Below are positions 56,401-61,739 of a stretch of DNA of 64,000 nt, one piece after another. Under the pieces are notes generated by a model that worked only from the letters and a program-made list of their open reading frames with translations, was not told the origin of the DNA and did no database searches. The DNA lies in contig CP136066.1 of the NCBI GenBank assembly GCA_032622095.1, forward strand, positions 113,543,319 to 113,607,318, given 5' to 3'. This DNA is from Siphonodentalium dalli. Lineage: Eukaryota; Mollusca; Scaphopoda; Gadilida; Siphonodentaliidae. Position 1 is the stretch's first letter; every line of letters starts with the position of its first letter. The translations under genes were made by a program, and so were the position numbers.

Positions 56401-58681
56401 GCCTTGAACCATAAAATGTTCGGTCCCGTTGTCCAATGCATATTGCCAGAAATATAAAAAGGAGATCCAGAATCCATCATTTTTTGTGGTCGGTTTCTTG
56501 CATAGAGTTTGTACATTTCTATTGGGCATCTGTTTTTGTTGACTTCATTTGGAAATATTTTTGGACTGAATGGCCTCGTTGTTGAATTTCCATCTCTTGT
56601 TTTGCTAAGGCGTTCATTGAACTCAAGATATTCTGTCCCACTACTGTCCACTTTCAATTTAATATCTCCAAATTTTAATTGTGAATTTTCATGTGACCCG
56701 CGGAATCCTAGCAGTTTTGTATTGAAAAACCACAAAGTGTTCAATAGTGCTTCTGGTGTACTGCTCCCCAACTGCCCTGTCTCCCACAGTTTCTCTTCTT
56801 CCTCCTCTGTCAATGGCTCCGCTTTGTTCGGTTTGTTCCCAAAACCCCGTTCTTTCAACTCTTTTCGCTTCGATTTCAGTACATCTCTGCTCATTTGAAA
56901 TTTATCAGACGTCAATATTTCCTCTCCATATTCTGCATCTTTCAAATGTCTCTGAATTCCTCTGTGCAAAGCTGTTAAGCTATCTGGCTCGAACTCTGAT
57001 CCATTTTCTTTACGTGCCGTCAACAAGAAACCACCGATATATGTATCCAGTTCAGTCGGTGGAATCTGTTCTGGTTCCCTGCCCTCACCATTCACTTGCA
57101 ACCATTTTGTTAGCTTTCTGATGCAGGACTCAGTTTTTTTAATTGTATTCGGGTTTCTTTTACTCGCCACATACTTCTTCAGATCAGATACATTGCACAC
57201 CGGTGCGAACTCAGTATTACTTGACATACTTGTATTTGAAGTAATATTCTCATCATTTGTTTGTTGATTTTCTTTATTTTGAACTTCTTCAGTCTCAGAA
57301 TTATTACTAGTACTGTCTGCTTGCAACTCTGGCACTGTATTACACGTACCTTGCACTTCAAGTTCTTCAATCTCATGCCGCTGACTTGCTATGTAGTTTC
57401 GTAAATCCCTTATGTTGTTTGTTGCTATTGATGGTTCACATACAGTGATACTTCATGCTGATCATTGGAGTCGTGTTGACTTTCACTTTGTGTCGCTGTC
57501 ACCGGGACAGAGGCAGTCACAGTGGGCACCTCTTGGTCTGATTGAGAATTATCAACGAAATAAAAGTCATCAGCTAGGATGCTTTCAACGAACCGTTTGT
57601 CACTTTCAGTCAGCGATTCATTTCCAGATTCACAAATATAAAAATCTCCCAACGGGAAAGGTGAATTCATTTTAAATATTATTTTCTTCTATTTCTGAAT
57701 TACGCCAATTTACGGAAAATACGAAGAAGTAAATAGTTGCAGACGATAACATCGTCATAAAACGCTTTTTAAATAAACAAAATTAACGTATATTGCACTG
57801 TAAGAGTGTTGATAGCATGGAATTTATTTTTTTATTTCTATTTCAGCTGTTAGTCATATTTTATAACGTTTATTTCTTAAGTATTTCAATTTTAATCGTA
57901 ATTATTTTCTTCGAATCACCGAAGAATTTGACAGTTCAAAGGTCCGCCCACTCGGATTTTACAACTCCACTACGAGTGCGCTCTGATTGGTTGAATGCGT
58001 TTGCATTGGTCCAATCCGCTTTCGCGAGGGAGAACCAGCTTAAGAATTGCGCGAAAATGCACGTGTTAAATAGTTCGTTGTCAGTTTTGTATTGTTCTAG
58101 AAGAAGACAGATTTGTTTATTGAACGTTTCAAATATCCATATTTTTAGGCGTATTTCGGGTAAATAAAGCTACGGCGTGAAATAAAACACAGAATAAATT
58201 GATGATTGCGCATATTATTTGTCTATAAAGGCATAATAAAGTGGTTTATTCCAGCAAAATATCTGAAGCAAAATGTCATTTTGCCTTAATGGTGTGTGCT
58301 AACAAGATAGAGTTATTCCTCTTGCTATGCTATGATTGATGCTCCTGAAAAATCCTGAAAGGTTGTATGAATTATACCAGAAAAATATCGAAATAACATC
58401 AAAATTAATTGATAGTAGCATTTCCGGACTGGTGTTCATATTTATTATTTCATACACTGGAAACTGTACAAAGCTTGTTTGGAAATGAAAGACCATATTT
58501 AATATGAGAGCAAACTGTTTATCAGTGCAAACTAAATACCAGACTCCGAGGTCTAATCATTACCTGGTAGTGTATCTCCAAAGGGACATAGCATGGATGA
58601 CCAGTGTCGACGTCTCTGGGCAGCATCACTCTTGGTTCGGCTGCCAAAACATACAGATGACGGAAAGCTTGCAGGTGATAT
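23292..58681 (-). CDS. ANAPC1: ANAPC1 (APC1), C-terminal exons, partial gene
   Basis: APC1 is the largest scaffold subunit of the anaphase-promoting complex/cyclosome, the nuclear E3 ubiquitin ligase that drives mitotic exit. It holds the platform subunits and the catalytic and TPR modules together. Nine minus-strand exons are seen: 58681-58564, 51214-51137, 50118-50051, 49710-49635, 46967-46905, 44106-44026, 28719-28624, 28142-27965 and 23423-23292. All are bounded by AG/GT and their phases agree at every junction. They translate to about 295 residues collinear with the C-terminal end of vertebrate APC1 (YHLQAFRHLYVLAAEPR, RAGHLSYAEDP, SFTSDPRILAFSKYF, SSVLYQCITQE, MLSAFLVWYDMP). Upstream exons lie outside the window; the final C-terminal exon(s) were not located. 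Introns range from 340 bp to about 15.3 kb and hold most of the mobile elements. Confidence 0.95.
24143..24238 (+). mobile_element. Fragment of palindromic MITE family CAGTAATGCCCTAA
   Basis: One arm of the family that is complete at 30740-30899: CAGTAATGCCCTAAATAATC, then GGGTAATTTTTCAGGATTTA and CATCGGAAAGCTCTCACTGAG. The 3' arm is missing. Confidence 0.8.
24920..25235. repeat. Short tandem duplications
   Basis: ACGTCTCCATACCC is repeated three times at about 24930-24970. A unit of about 55 bp (AACAGTTTAAATA.CAGAATA followed by ATTATTTGGAGCACATACAC) is present twice, at about 25126-25178 and 25181-25233. Confidence 0.8.
25475..25686. mobile_element. piggyBac-like palindromic MITE (TTAACCCTTT), copy 1
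   Basis: A 212-bp palindrome with TTAA at both ends (25475-25478, 25683-25686) and termini CCCTTTCAGTG / CACTGAAAGGG. The arms pair over about 100 bp (GGTTGATACAAAATCGGACT against AGTCTGATTTTGTATCAACC) around AGAGCTCTTAGAGCTCT. TTAACCC is the hallmark terminus of piggyBac elements. No transposase. Confidence 0.88.
26200..26940. repeat. Dispersed repeat with GGAC run
   Basis: Diverged copies of a unit containing GGGC..TAACTCTG..GAAA and AATC..TAGTATC-type phrases, including an immediate duplication GGGCTATAAATCTGGTAAAA at about 26640-26680. It ends in GTACGGACGGACGGATGG near 26870. The same layout (repeat unit, then GGAC run) recurs at 42.1, 46.1 and 60.0 kb. Confidence 0.55.
27612..27864. 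mobile_element. piggyBac-like palindromic MITE (TTAACCCTTT), copy 2
   Basis: TTAA at 27612-27615 and 27861-27864, with termini CCCTTTGAGTGCCAGG / CCTGGCACTCAAAGGG. An internal perfect hairpin reads CCAATGCATTCTCTTATATA ... its complement (about 27662-27730). Its left arm resembles copy 1 (25475) and its inner hairpin resembles copy 3 (45260), so it links the two subtypes. It lies about 100 bp past an APC1 splice donor. Confidence 0.88.
27965..28142 (-). CDS. ANAPC1: ANAPC1 exon
   Basis: 178 nt. The acceptor TTTTTTGCAG ends at 28143. The exon starts in phase 0 with AIRRCSVLSIEGLWQLKL and ends IEGIFDEWLK plus one base at a consensus donor GTGAGT (27964-27959). The frame stays open past this donor to a stop at 27894, but the next exon (23423) completes the split codon and continues the family alignment, so the GTGAGT donor is preferred over read-through. 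AIRR and the ...LWQ.KL and ..DEWL motifs match vertebrate APC1. Confidence 0.93.
28171..28515 (+). repeat. Dispersed repeat, CAAGATGGCTGCC family
   Basis: Contains GTCAATGGAGCGATGAGGAC, AGAGTAAAATCCAAGATGG and GGATGCAGGGTGTGGCGATG. The same succession in the same orientation recurs at 61740-62480, and parts recur at 37.9, 38.7-39.2 and 46.2-46.6 kb. It fills the short intron between two APC1 exons. Confidence 0.75.
28624..28719 (-). CDS. ANAPC1: ANAPC1 exon
   Basis: 96 nt, exactly 32 codons in phase 0, between acceptor TTTTGTTACAG and donor GTGAGC. It encodes DYEVCHVLSSVLYQCITQEK and then PEAIPIYILLDQ, closely matching the vertebrate SSVLYECVTQE...PAY.A.DQ block. Joined to the next exon it reads ...LLDQ-AIRR. 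Confidence 0.95.
29070..29480. mobile_element. Diverged MITE, family AGGTACTCAATCCG (copy 3)
   Basis: The right terminus ATCGGATGAGTACCTTTAA (TTAA at 29477-29480) and the left subterminal block CTTGGCTTTGGGGGTAAAAC are as in copies 1 and 2. The left terminus is lost, and the middle differs in sequence. Confidence 0.75.
29481..30739. other. AT-rich intron stretch, nothing recognised
   Basis: No repeat family or coding block identified. Confidence 0.4.
30740..30899. mobile_element. Complete TA-flanked hairpin MITE, CAGTAATGCCCTAA family
   Basis: A 160-bp near-perfect palindrome beginning CAGTAATGCCCTAAGTAATC and ending GGGCATTACTG, with TA on each side (30738-30739, 30900-30901). The loop lies around GGCTTGTTGCCATTCATC. 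The TA duplication and small size fit a Tc1/mariner-type MITE. Related copies lie at 24143 and 48547. Confidence 0.88.
30902..33199. other. Intron stretch with A-rich run
   Basis: Mostly unique AT-rich sequence. An A run at about 32078-32098 may be a retroposed tail, but no body was recognised. Confidence 0.4.
33200..33545 (+). repeat. Two-copy tandem duplication
   Basis: The phrase GGAACGCTCTTTATTGAGTCA occurs at about 33250 and 33459, each preceded by ..CTTTTTATT or ..CTCTTTATT and ..ATATC.GGAAT and followed by a GGAGACTCGACTT- or GGGGACTGGACTT-like tract and TATTTACTAATT. The period is about 210 bp. Confidence 0.8.
33546..37899. other. Intron stretch, little recognised
   Basis: Contains a GGACAGACAGATGG microsatellite near 35460 and several unassigned frames (longest 114 codons, minus, 35637-35981). 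No supported gene. Confidence 0.4.
37900..39180 (+). repeat. Dispersed repeat block, AAGATGGCTGCCGG family
   Basis: At least four diverged units with ATCCAAGATGGCTGCCGGCG, GGCCATGTT.TT..GCCGAATGA and TCTACATGTCAATGTTAACA phrases, spaced about 170-190 bp. A stretch at 38600-38670 (AAAGTCGACTAATCGACAAA) resembles the termini of the hAT-like element at 60225. Confidence 0.8.
40040..40378 (+). repeat. Left member of an inverted repeat pair
   Basis: About 340 bp that recur inverted at 43526-43859. Shared phrases include CCATAATAAATAGTATGTAT (complement), CTATGGGTCTATACATATTT (complement) and ACCACACCAAATTTGGTTGA. The pair brackets a 3.1 kb block containing the tandem repeats at 40.4-42.3 kb. Confidence 0.88.
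40420..42265 (+). repeat. Tandem repeat cluster, about 170-bp unit in two blocks
   Basis: Units contain CCAATAACTCTGCTGAAAAT, ATATCCGGCCGGACCTGG and TGAACTCATATACCAAA. They repeat about seven times in two blocks (40680-41380 and 41690-42265). Each block opens with AACAAGCAGTC.CAGAC and GTGCAGTTGGGGAAGTGCAT (40464, 41497) and closes with a GGACGGA run and CCTATATCCCCCGCAAATTT, so a roughly 1-kb compound unit was itself duplicated. Confidence 0.9.
42266..43480. other. Intron stretch, nothing recognised
   Basis: AT-rich sequence. A short minus-strand candidate exon near 43079-43136 was considered and set aside. Confidence 0.4.
43526..43859 (-). repeat. Right member of the inverted repeat pair
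   Basis: Inverted copy of 40040-40378. It is preceded by TATATATATAAAAGAGTAGG and a CTGTCTGTCTGT run (about 43480-43512); a second AAGAGTAGGAATTGTCTGTC follows at 43858. Confidence 0.88.
44026..44106 (-). CDS. ANAPC1: ANAPC1 exon
   Basis: 81 nt, 27 codons in phase 0, between acceptor ATTCTGTTTCAG and donor GTAAGT. It encodes SEVIQSFTSDPRILAFSKYF and then LKSQNNV. This aligns with the vertebrate ..ISAFTSDPALLSFAEYF block. It joins directly to the exon at 28719 (DYEVCHVLSS), leaving no gap for another exon in the 15.3 kb intron. Confidence 0.95.
44335..44395 (+). repeat. Short GC-rich direct repeat
   Basis: TGTAGTGCGACCCCGA occurs twice (about 44338 and 44361), ending in GAGCGCGG. A small GC island in an AT-rich intron. 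Confidence 0.75.
44690..45018. repeat. Foldback element with GC-rich arms
   Basis: The arms pair TTAACGGCCCTCCAGAAATG with CATTTCTGGAGGGCCGTTAA, around GGCCCTCGACTTCGTCTCGG near 44920. To the left, AACCGGAAGTTATGCGTT is present twice as direct copies (about 44746 and 44782), with a third inverted segment CTTCCGGTTTG between them. Confidence 0.88.
45260..45491. mobile_element. piggyBac-like MITE (TTAACCCTT), copy 3
   Basis: TTAA at 45260-45263 and 45488-45491, with termini CCCTTCAATGAC / GTCATGAAAGGG. Inner segments CAATGTATTCTCTTATA and TTTTCTCTTTTATATGTGAGG relate it to the inner hairpin of copy 2 (27612). Confidence 0.78.
45990..46660 (+). repeat. Dispersed repeat block with GGAC run
   Basis: Four diverged units with AAGCTCCCATCTAGAGG-type starts, GATCC..ATGAAGTTTGGTGATGA, TGTGGCCTGTAGGGTGTGC and AATCCAAGATGGC.ACTG. 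The first ends in GGACGGACGGACGGACAACC (about 46107). Long minus-strand frames here are by-products of the repeat. Confidence 0.85.
46905..46967 (-). CDS. ANAPC1: ANAPC1 exon
   Basis: 63 nt, 21 codons in phase 0, between acceptor TTAATTTCTTTTCAG and donor GTCAGT. It encodes GYRSMLAKSLTNDHSCHTS plus VE, corresponding to vertebrate GWQSLLAQTVANRNSE. The acceptor tract is the start of a 91-bp segment that was copied to 53041. Confidence 0.93.
46969..47059 (-). other. Source of a 91-bp segment copied to 53041-53131
   Basis: This stretch, directly abutting the exon at 46967 and including its polypyrimidine tract and AG, is repeated at 53041-53131 with a single base difference (GTTTAACGAAG against GTTTAACAAAG). 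It is bounded by TGAAAAGAAATTAATTCATT and GGGGCAGTTGGC. Confidence 0.93.
47060..48546. other. Intron stretch with three consecutive plus frames
   Basis: Plus-strand frames of 113, 116 and 84 codons (47443-47784, 47784-48134, 48158-48412) follow one another, the first two overlapping as TAATG. None has a recognisable domain. They are rich in Phe/Leu, and part comes from a duplicated CCTGTACTGTTATT phrase. Not called as genes. Confidence 0.45.
48547..48808. mobile_element. Rearranged MITE, CAGTAATGCCCTAA family
   Basis: Starts CAGTAATGCCCTAAATAATC after TA. It contains a direct internal duplication (AATCGACTCCTTAACCACA at 48564 and 48657) and then an inverted third arm (AGAGCTTTCCGAAGAATGGC onward). 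The right terminus is truncated. Confidence 0.85.
49635..49710 (-). CDS. ANAPC1: ANAPC1 exon
   Basis: 76 nt. The acceptor TGCATTCATAG ends at 49711; the donor is GTCTGT, a weak match to consensus. One base completes a Lys codon from the previous exon, then SVLEKNGTLYVKQRAGHLSY and AEDPK. It matches vertebrate ..SILSKDGVLYVKLRAGQLSY.EDP almost residue for residue. Confidence 0.96.
49748..49813 (-). pseudogene. Partial tandem copy of the adjacent ANAPC1 exon
   Basis: A degenerate duplicate of the exon at 49635-49710 plus about 25 bp of its acceptor-side intron, lying one copy upstream in transcription order. It would read TVLEKNRTLYVKQRAGHLSY and then stops (TGA). It has no donor, and its acceptor is altered to TTTCAAAGGACAG. 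It is therefore a relic exon inside the 340-bp intron. Confidence 0.9.
50051..50118 (-). CDS. ANAPC1: ANAPC1 exon
   Basis: 68 nt between acceptor TTCCTTTTAG and donor GTATGT. It encodes VKILGPRYWPITFDVEKNWN plus TL and two bases of the next Lys codon. The GPRYW motif is identical in vertebrate APC1 (IKVKGPRYWELLIDL). Confidence 0.96.
50459..51128. mobile_element. hAT-like MITE beside an APC1 splice donor
   Basis: A 656-bp element (50466-51121) with imperfect inverted termini CAGGGTTTCCGCTA and TAGCGGTAACCCTG, flanked by a 7-bp direct repeat CCTATAT (50459-50465, 51122-51128). CAGGG termini with a 7-8 bp TSD fit the hAT superfamily. It has no transposase. It is inserted so that only 15 nt separate it from the donor of the exon at 51137. 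Confidence 0.78.
51137..51214 (-). CDS. ANAPC1: ANAPC1 exon
   Basis: 78 nt, 26 codons in phase 0, between acceptor GATTCTATTTCAG and donor GTAGGT. It encodes DTEFYKDISYRTSAPNILPQ plus LNLLKQ, aligning with vertebrate ..WYEQTKEELMAPTLLPELHLLKQ. A hAT-like MITE begins 15 nt beyond the donor. Confidence 0.95.
51379..51805 (-). pseudogene. Decayed coding-like segment, family not identified
   Basis: A minus-strand frame from 51805 (MHPNKSIYLQGKVKIKILPR and so on) continues past one TGA near 51567 into TKNSWRAPEPGYIFSTGENI and then LIFVDKKRTFCTELLDEKK, to a stop near 51379. Composition looks protein-like, and the pattern of short hydrophobic strands and Pro-rich turns would suit the tail of a retroelement polymerase. 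I cannot name the family. Confidence 0.35.
52040..53040 (+). repeat. 1-kb tandem duplication, copy A
   Basis: Runs from AATTGAAACATGTCTTTCAA to CTCTTCCAGGCCACAA and is repeated at 53132-54127 with a few substitutions and indels. Internally, AATAAACATGCTGTCTGGT and ACTAGACAGCATGTTTAT (about 52467, 52588) form a small inverted pair, perhaps an older MITE. Confidence 0.95.
53041..53131 (+). other. 91-bp filler between the two duplicate copies
   Basis: A copy of 46969-47059 (one mismatch) placed exactly at the junction of the tandem duplication. It looks like templated filler DNA taken from another APC1 intron about 6 kb away. Confidence 0.93.
53132..54127 (+). repeat. 1-kb tandem duplication, copy B
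   Basis: Second copy of 52040-53040, same orientation, ending CTCTTCCAGGCCACAA before unique sequence. It differs by scattered point changes and short deletions (for example in the T runs near 53870 and 53905). Confidence 0.95.
54187..54378. repeat. 190-bp near-perfect palindrome
   Basis: The arms start GTGAATAAATA.ACAGAACTGC and end with the complement, centred on GAAGCCGCAGGCTTC (about 54275-54290). The innermost 60 bp of each arm are almost identical (GGCGGAAGGATAATATTGAA). It lies about 1.3 kb past the 3' end of the recombinase gene. Its last 14 bases with the next four (TTTATTTCACGCCG, 54369-54382) recur inverted at 58173-58186, on the other side of the gene. Confidence 0.9.
54379..55700. 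other. 3' flank of the recombinase gene
   Basis: AT-rich; no second gene recognised. If the inverted 14-mer at 54369 and 58173 marks an element boundary, this would be the 3' non-coding part of the element. Confidence 0.4.
55701..57670 (-). CDS. Crypton-type tyrosine recombinase, one apparent frameshift
   Basis: A site-specific DNA recombinase of the tyrosine family, as used by Crypton DNA transposons to excise and integrate through a circular form. The main frame is open from 57452 to the stop at 55701. Numbered from the GTG at 57356, it has a helical core-binding region (about 52-140, DLKKYVASKRNPNTIKKTE) and a catalytic domain with R219 (GFRGSHENSQLKFGDI), K252 (KTRDGN), H347-x-x-R350 (HSLRKT), H373 (SGHKN) and Y382 (NNYATAS). 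All catalytic positions are present. The C-terminal tail is Ser/Thr-rich and acidic. An upstream frame starting at ATG 57670 (MNSPFPLGDFYICESGN) ends at 57425 and overlaps the main frame in another phase, so a one-base shift near 57425-57452 seems to split the gene. The segment just after it (DLRNYIASQR) resembles DLKKYVASKR of the main domain. No intron sites are convincing. Confidence 0.88.
57942..58025 (-). promoter_or_regulatory. CCAAT/GC-box region upstream of the recombinase
   Basis: About 270-355 bp upstream of ATG 57670 on the minus strand. It holds a GC box (GTGGGCGGAC, complement of 57942-57951) and CCAAT-type boxes (ATTGG at 57986-57990 and 58015-58019, CCAAT at 58021-58025) in a locally GC-richer stretch. 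No clear TATA box at a fixed distance. Plausibly the element's own promoter. Confidence 0.45.
58564..58681 (-). CDS. ANAPC1: ANAPC1 exon (most 5' one in the window)
   Basis: 118 nt between acceptor TGTCAATCTTCTCAG and donor GTAATG. One base completes a codon (Arg expected) from an exon outside the window, followed by YHLQAFRHLYVLAAEPRVML and PRDVDTGHPCYVPLEIHYQ. YHLQALRHLYVLAAEPR is nearly invariant in animal APC1, which fixes the identity of the gene. Confidence 0.97.
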
Positions 58682-59819
58682 CTGAGAAGATTGACACAAA
58701 GGAGTAACATGTACATAATAAATTAAATCCACGCAAGGCCTTCACAATCGTAGAGTATGTTGAAAATCACAAGTTCCACAAGCGGACTATGATCGTGTAT
58801 GCATATATGGCCGTTTGTTGAACATGTTGCCTGAACGTTTACTAAGGGAATTGCTCGTCTATAGTATTTAGTAAAGAAATGGTTAATTCCCTTAAAATGT
58901 TTACACAAGCCTTGTTTACAGACACAATGTCGGCTCACCCTGGTTTGGATCCAGTCGATGACCTCAGATCTATATATATACCTATATATCCTGGTAATTG
59001 AACATCATCAGTATAAACTGCCTGGTTCATAACATAGTACCCATGCATATGACTGAGGATATACATGTAATGAGGACAAGAACAGCGGGGTAAAATTTGT
59101 TCCAAACGATAATTCCTCCAGGACCACATTTAAGATTTCTTTTATAAAACCGAGACTCGCGAACGATAGATTATACTTTCAAGCTCAGGGGAAGATTTGT
59201 AAATTTCTTGGAGGAAGATCACTAAATATTGAAAAACACATTGATGAAAAAATATGACATACTTGGAATAATAAGTGACATAGCACTGGACATAGAGGAA
59301 ATAAGTGTGTAATGTGGGATGTAACTTTATTGAGGTATTTGACTCAGAAAATAACGTTTAAACTAATATTTATGATAGTATAGTAATTTTCCTTCCACGA
59401 AAATTGGAGTTGACATTTGGGTTACCTAACTAATTGGCAGCGTTTCAAAAGAATTGAAAATTGGATCAAACTATCAATTCATGAAATATGTGCTAGAAAT
59501 AACTGTCTAACTAAAGCGCCTGTGTGTGGAGTAGAGTTATATGGAAATAACATTTAATTTGCGTGTCCTCACACTTGTTCTGATTCTGAACTAAATTCAG
59601 CTCTTAGAGACTTTCTGTTGTCCCTGGTAGGACACCGATCAGCTGAGTGGAAGATTTTAGTTTATAATGTGTGATATTTTAGTTGGTTTACCTATTGTCA
59701 TTACTGTGAGCAGGAAATTTTGGGAAGAACGCACAGAGCATAACTCCAATAGCCGATGCTTTACTGCTCAACGTGTACCTGCAAATTGGAAGTAAATGAC
59801 AGATTTAGGCTGAAAAATA
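58682..59819. other. Upstream APC1 intron, nothing firm
   Basis: No exon recognised. A short plus-strand frame near 59568-59672 (SELNSALRDFLLSLVGHRSA) looks coding-like but is isolated and unassigned. Confidence 0.4.
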
Positions 59820-60216
59820 AGAATAACATACATAGAACTTGATCTGTATTTTCATATGAGTAATCCATATACCACATTTGAAAACAAACAGATAACTATA
59901 ACTAAAGCTATCAGCCGGAAAGCGAAAAAAATTCAAACGAGTTATGAGGTCGGACGGACGGACGGACGGACAAACGGAAGGAGAAAACGTGACGGACGGA
60001 CGCAGTCAATCCAGTATACCCCCCATTTTCTTCGAAAGTGGCGGTATAATTATAAGTTAACAAGGACCATAACTCCAGGAAAAATAGGCCAATGGAACCC
60101 AAATTCGAACTTGACCTGTATTTTCATATGAGTAATCCATATGCCAAATTTAAAACAAACAGATCTATATTAAACTAAAACAGAAACTATCACCCGGAAA
60201 CCAAAATAATAGTCAA
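59820..60216 (+). repeat. Dispersed repeat with GGAC run, left part
   Basis: Units with CCTGTATTTTCATATGAGTA, ATCCATAT.CCA.ATTTGAAA and ACCATAACTCCAG. It carries GGTCGGACGGACGGACGGAC near 59950. It is interrupted by the hAT-like element at 60225 and resumes at 61324. Confidence 0.85.
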
Positions 60217-61331
60217 ATTACAAGTAGTGTTCAAACGATTAGTCGACAAATAATCGTCGACGCTGGTTTTTCGGGTAATCGACTCTAATTTCCACAGTCG
60301 ACTAGTCGAAATACAGTATCTAATCTCATCAGCTGGCCTTGACAATGCATGGTTTCACTAAATGTGGGTCAGAAAAGCAGCAAAGATAGCTAGTCTATGT
60401 TCAAGAAGCTTTCCAAAGTCCAAACATATGTCCTAATGTCGAGCTTGACATAGAACTACGCCGAAATTCGCCAATGCGATAATTCAAGTTAACCATTATC
60501 ATTACAAGAGCAGTAACTCTATATTTGATTCTAAAAAGTACGTGGTCCATAAACAGTAAATATTAGGTCGCGGCGTACTTGACCGACGTCTCACGCATGT
60601 TCCAGGTTAATGCCACGTGGTCTTTGCATTGCGTCATTTAGTTTCTACGCTCGCGCACATTTCATACTCCCTATACCGCGGACGCAAAAATTCGTAGTGC
60701 GCATTTCTAACCAACACAGGTAAAGAGGGAGGGGCTTCCACAAAAGTGTTCGTCGACACTAACTGAGTCTAACTCTCTGCTTGCTACGTACGCCTTACGG
60801 AAGTTATGGCAACTTACAAAGTAGGCCTATGTACACATCGTATATATAATCATTAATAATTATAATGTGTGTCACACAGTATGTGTGCCACACAGTGTGT
60901 GTTCACGTTTTCTTTTGTTTTGTTTTTTATTTTGAGCTGACTCTGAGACTGAGTATCGTTTATTTTCTATACACTGGCAGGGAAGTATTTATTTGATTTC
61001 ATGATTAACAGAAAATCCCTCAATTATTTCCTCAATTATTTATTCTCATTATCATCGTAGATTCGTAGGGAACTTATTTGCGATCGGTGGGTTTCTAGAG
61101 CACCGGTTCATTTGCAACAAAACCACGTGACGTGTCACGTGATTCAATTCTCCGATCACAGTAGAGTGTAAATAGTGTGATGATGGCACGGAATTTGTAA
61201 TTTTCTTTCACATGTGCTTCATTAGTATAAGGTTGGTGATGTATTTGGCCGACTAGTCGACGTCGACTCGACTTTTGGTGTTCGACTAGTCGACTCCAGA
61301 ATCCCAGAGTCGTTTGAACACTAATTACAAG
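60217..61331. mobile_element. hAT-like non-autonomous element, 8-bp TSD
   Basis: A 1099-bp element (60225-61323) with termini TAGTGTTCAAACGATTAGTC and AGTCGTTTGAACACTA, and an exact 8-bp duplication ATTACAAG on each side (60217-60224, 61324-61331). Several GTCGAC/GACTAGTCGA motifs are clustered at both ends as subterminal repeats. An 8-bp TSD with clustered subterminal motifs is typical of hAT elements. The interior has no transposase but has palindromic CACGTGACGTGTCACGTG at about 61124-61141. It is inserted into an older dispersed repeat. Confidence 0.9.
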
Positions 61332-61700
61332 TTAACAAGAACCATAACCTGGCAAAATATTTGGACAGAGCTTATATTTTAACTTGACCTGTATTTTCAT
61401 ATGAGTAATCCATATACCATATTTGAAACAATCAGAGACTTAAAACTAAAGTTATCATCTGGAAACCAAAATAATCAGCAAATTCTCAGTCGACAAGGAC
61501 ATAACTCCAGCAAAAATTGGCGGACAAAATCCAAATTCGAACAAGACCTGTATTTTTATGTAGCTAATCCACATACAAAATTTGAAAACAATCAGATAAC
61601 TAAAACTAAAGTTATCATCTGGAAACCATCTGGGACAGACAGATGGACGGACACTGCTGATTTCTTTCGTCCCCCTAAAAATATTTTTGGGGGACAATGA
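61332..61700 (+). repeat. Dispersed repeat, right part (continuation)
   Basis: Continues the repeat broken by the hAT-like element: GTTAACAAGAACCATAACC, TTGACCTGTATTTTCATATG and TAAAACTAAAGTTATCATCTGG, ending in CAGATGGACGGACAC near 61650. Confidence 0.85.
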
Positions 61701-61739
61701 CACTGTAGCTCAACATGGAGGGGGGGAAATGTCACACAT

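Larger units (their letters stand above)
51215..58563 (-). other. APC1 intron, 7.3 kb, hosting a recombinase gene
   Basis: Holds a decayed coding-like segment (51379-51805), a 1-kb tandem duplication with a filler segment (52040-54127), a 190-bp palindrome (54187-54378), and the Crypton-type recombinase with its upstream region (55.7-58.1 kb), all on or across the same strand as APC1. Confidence 0.85.

Noticed and set aside
59455-59672. Plus-strand coding-like fragments (CPHTCSDSELNSALRDFLLS and neighbours)
   Set aside because: Broken by stops, isolated, and not matched to a family I know; too little to call.
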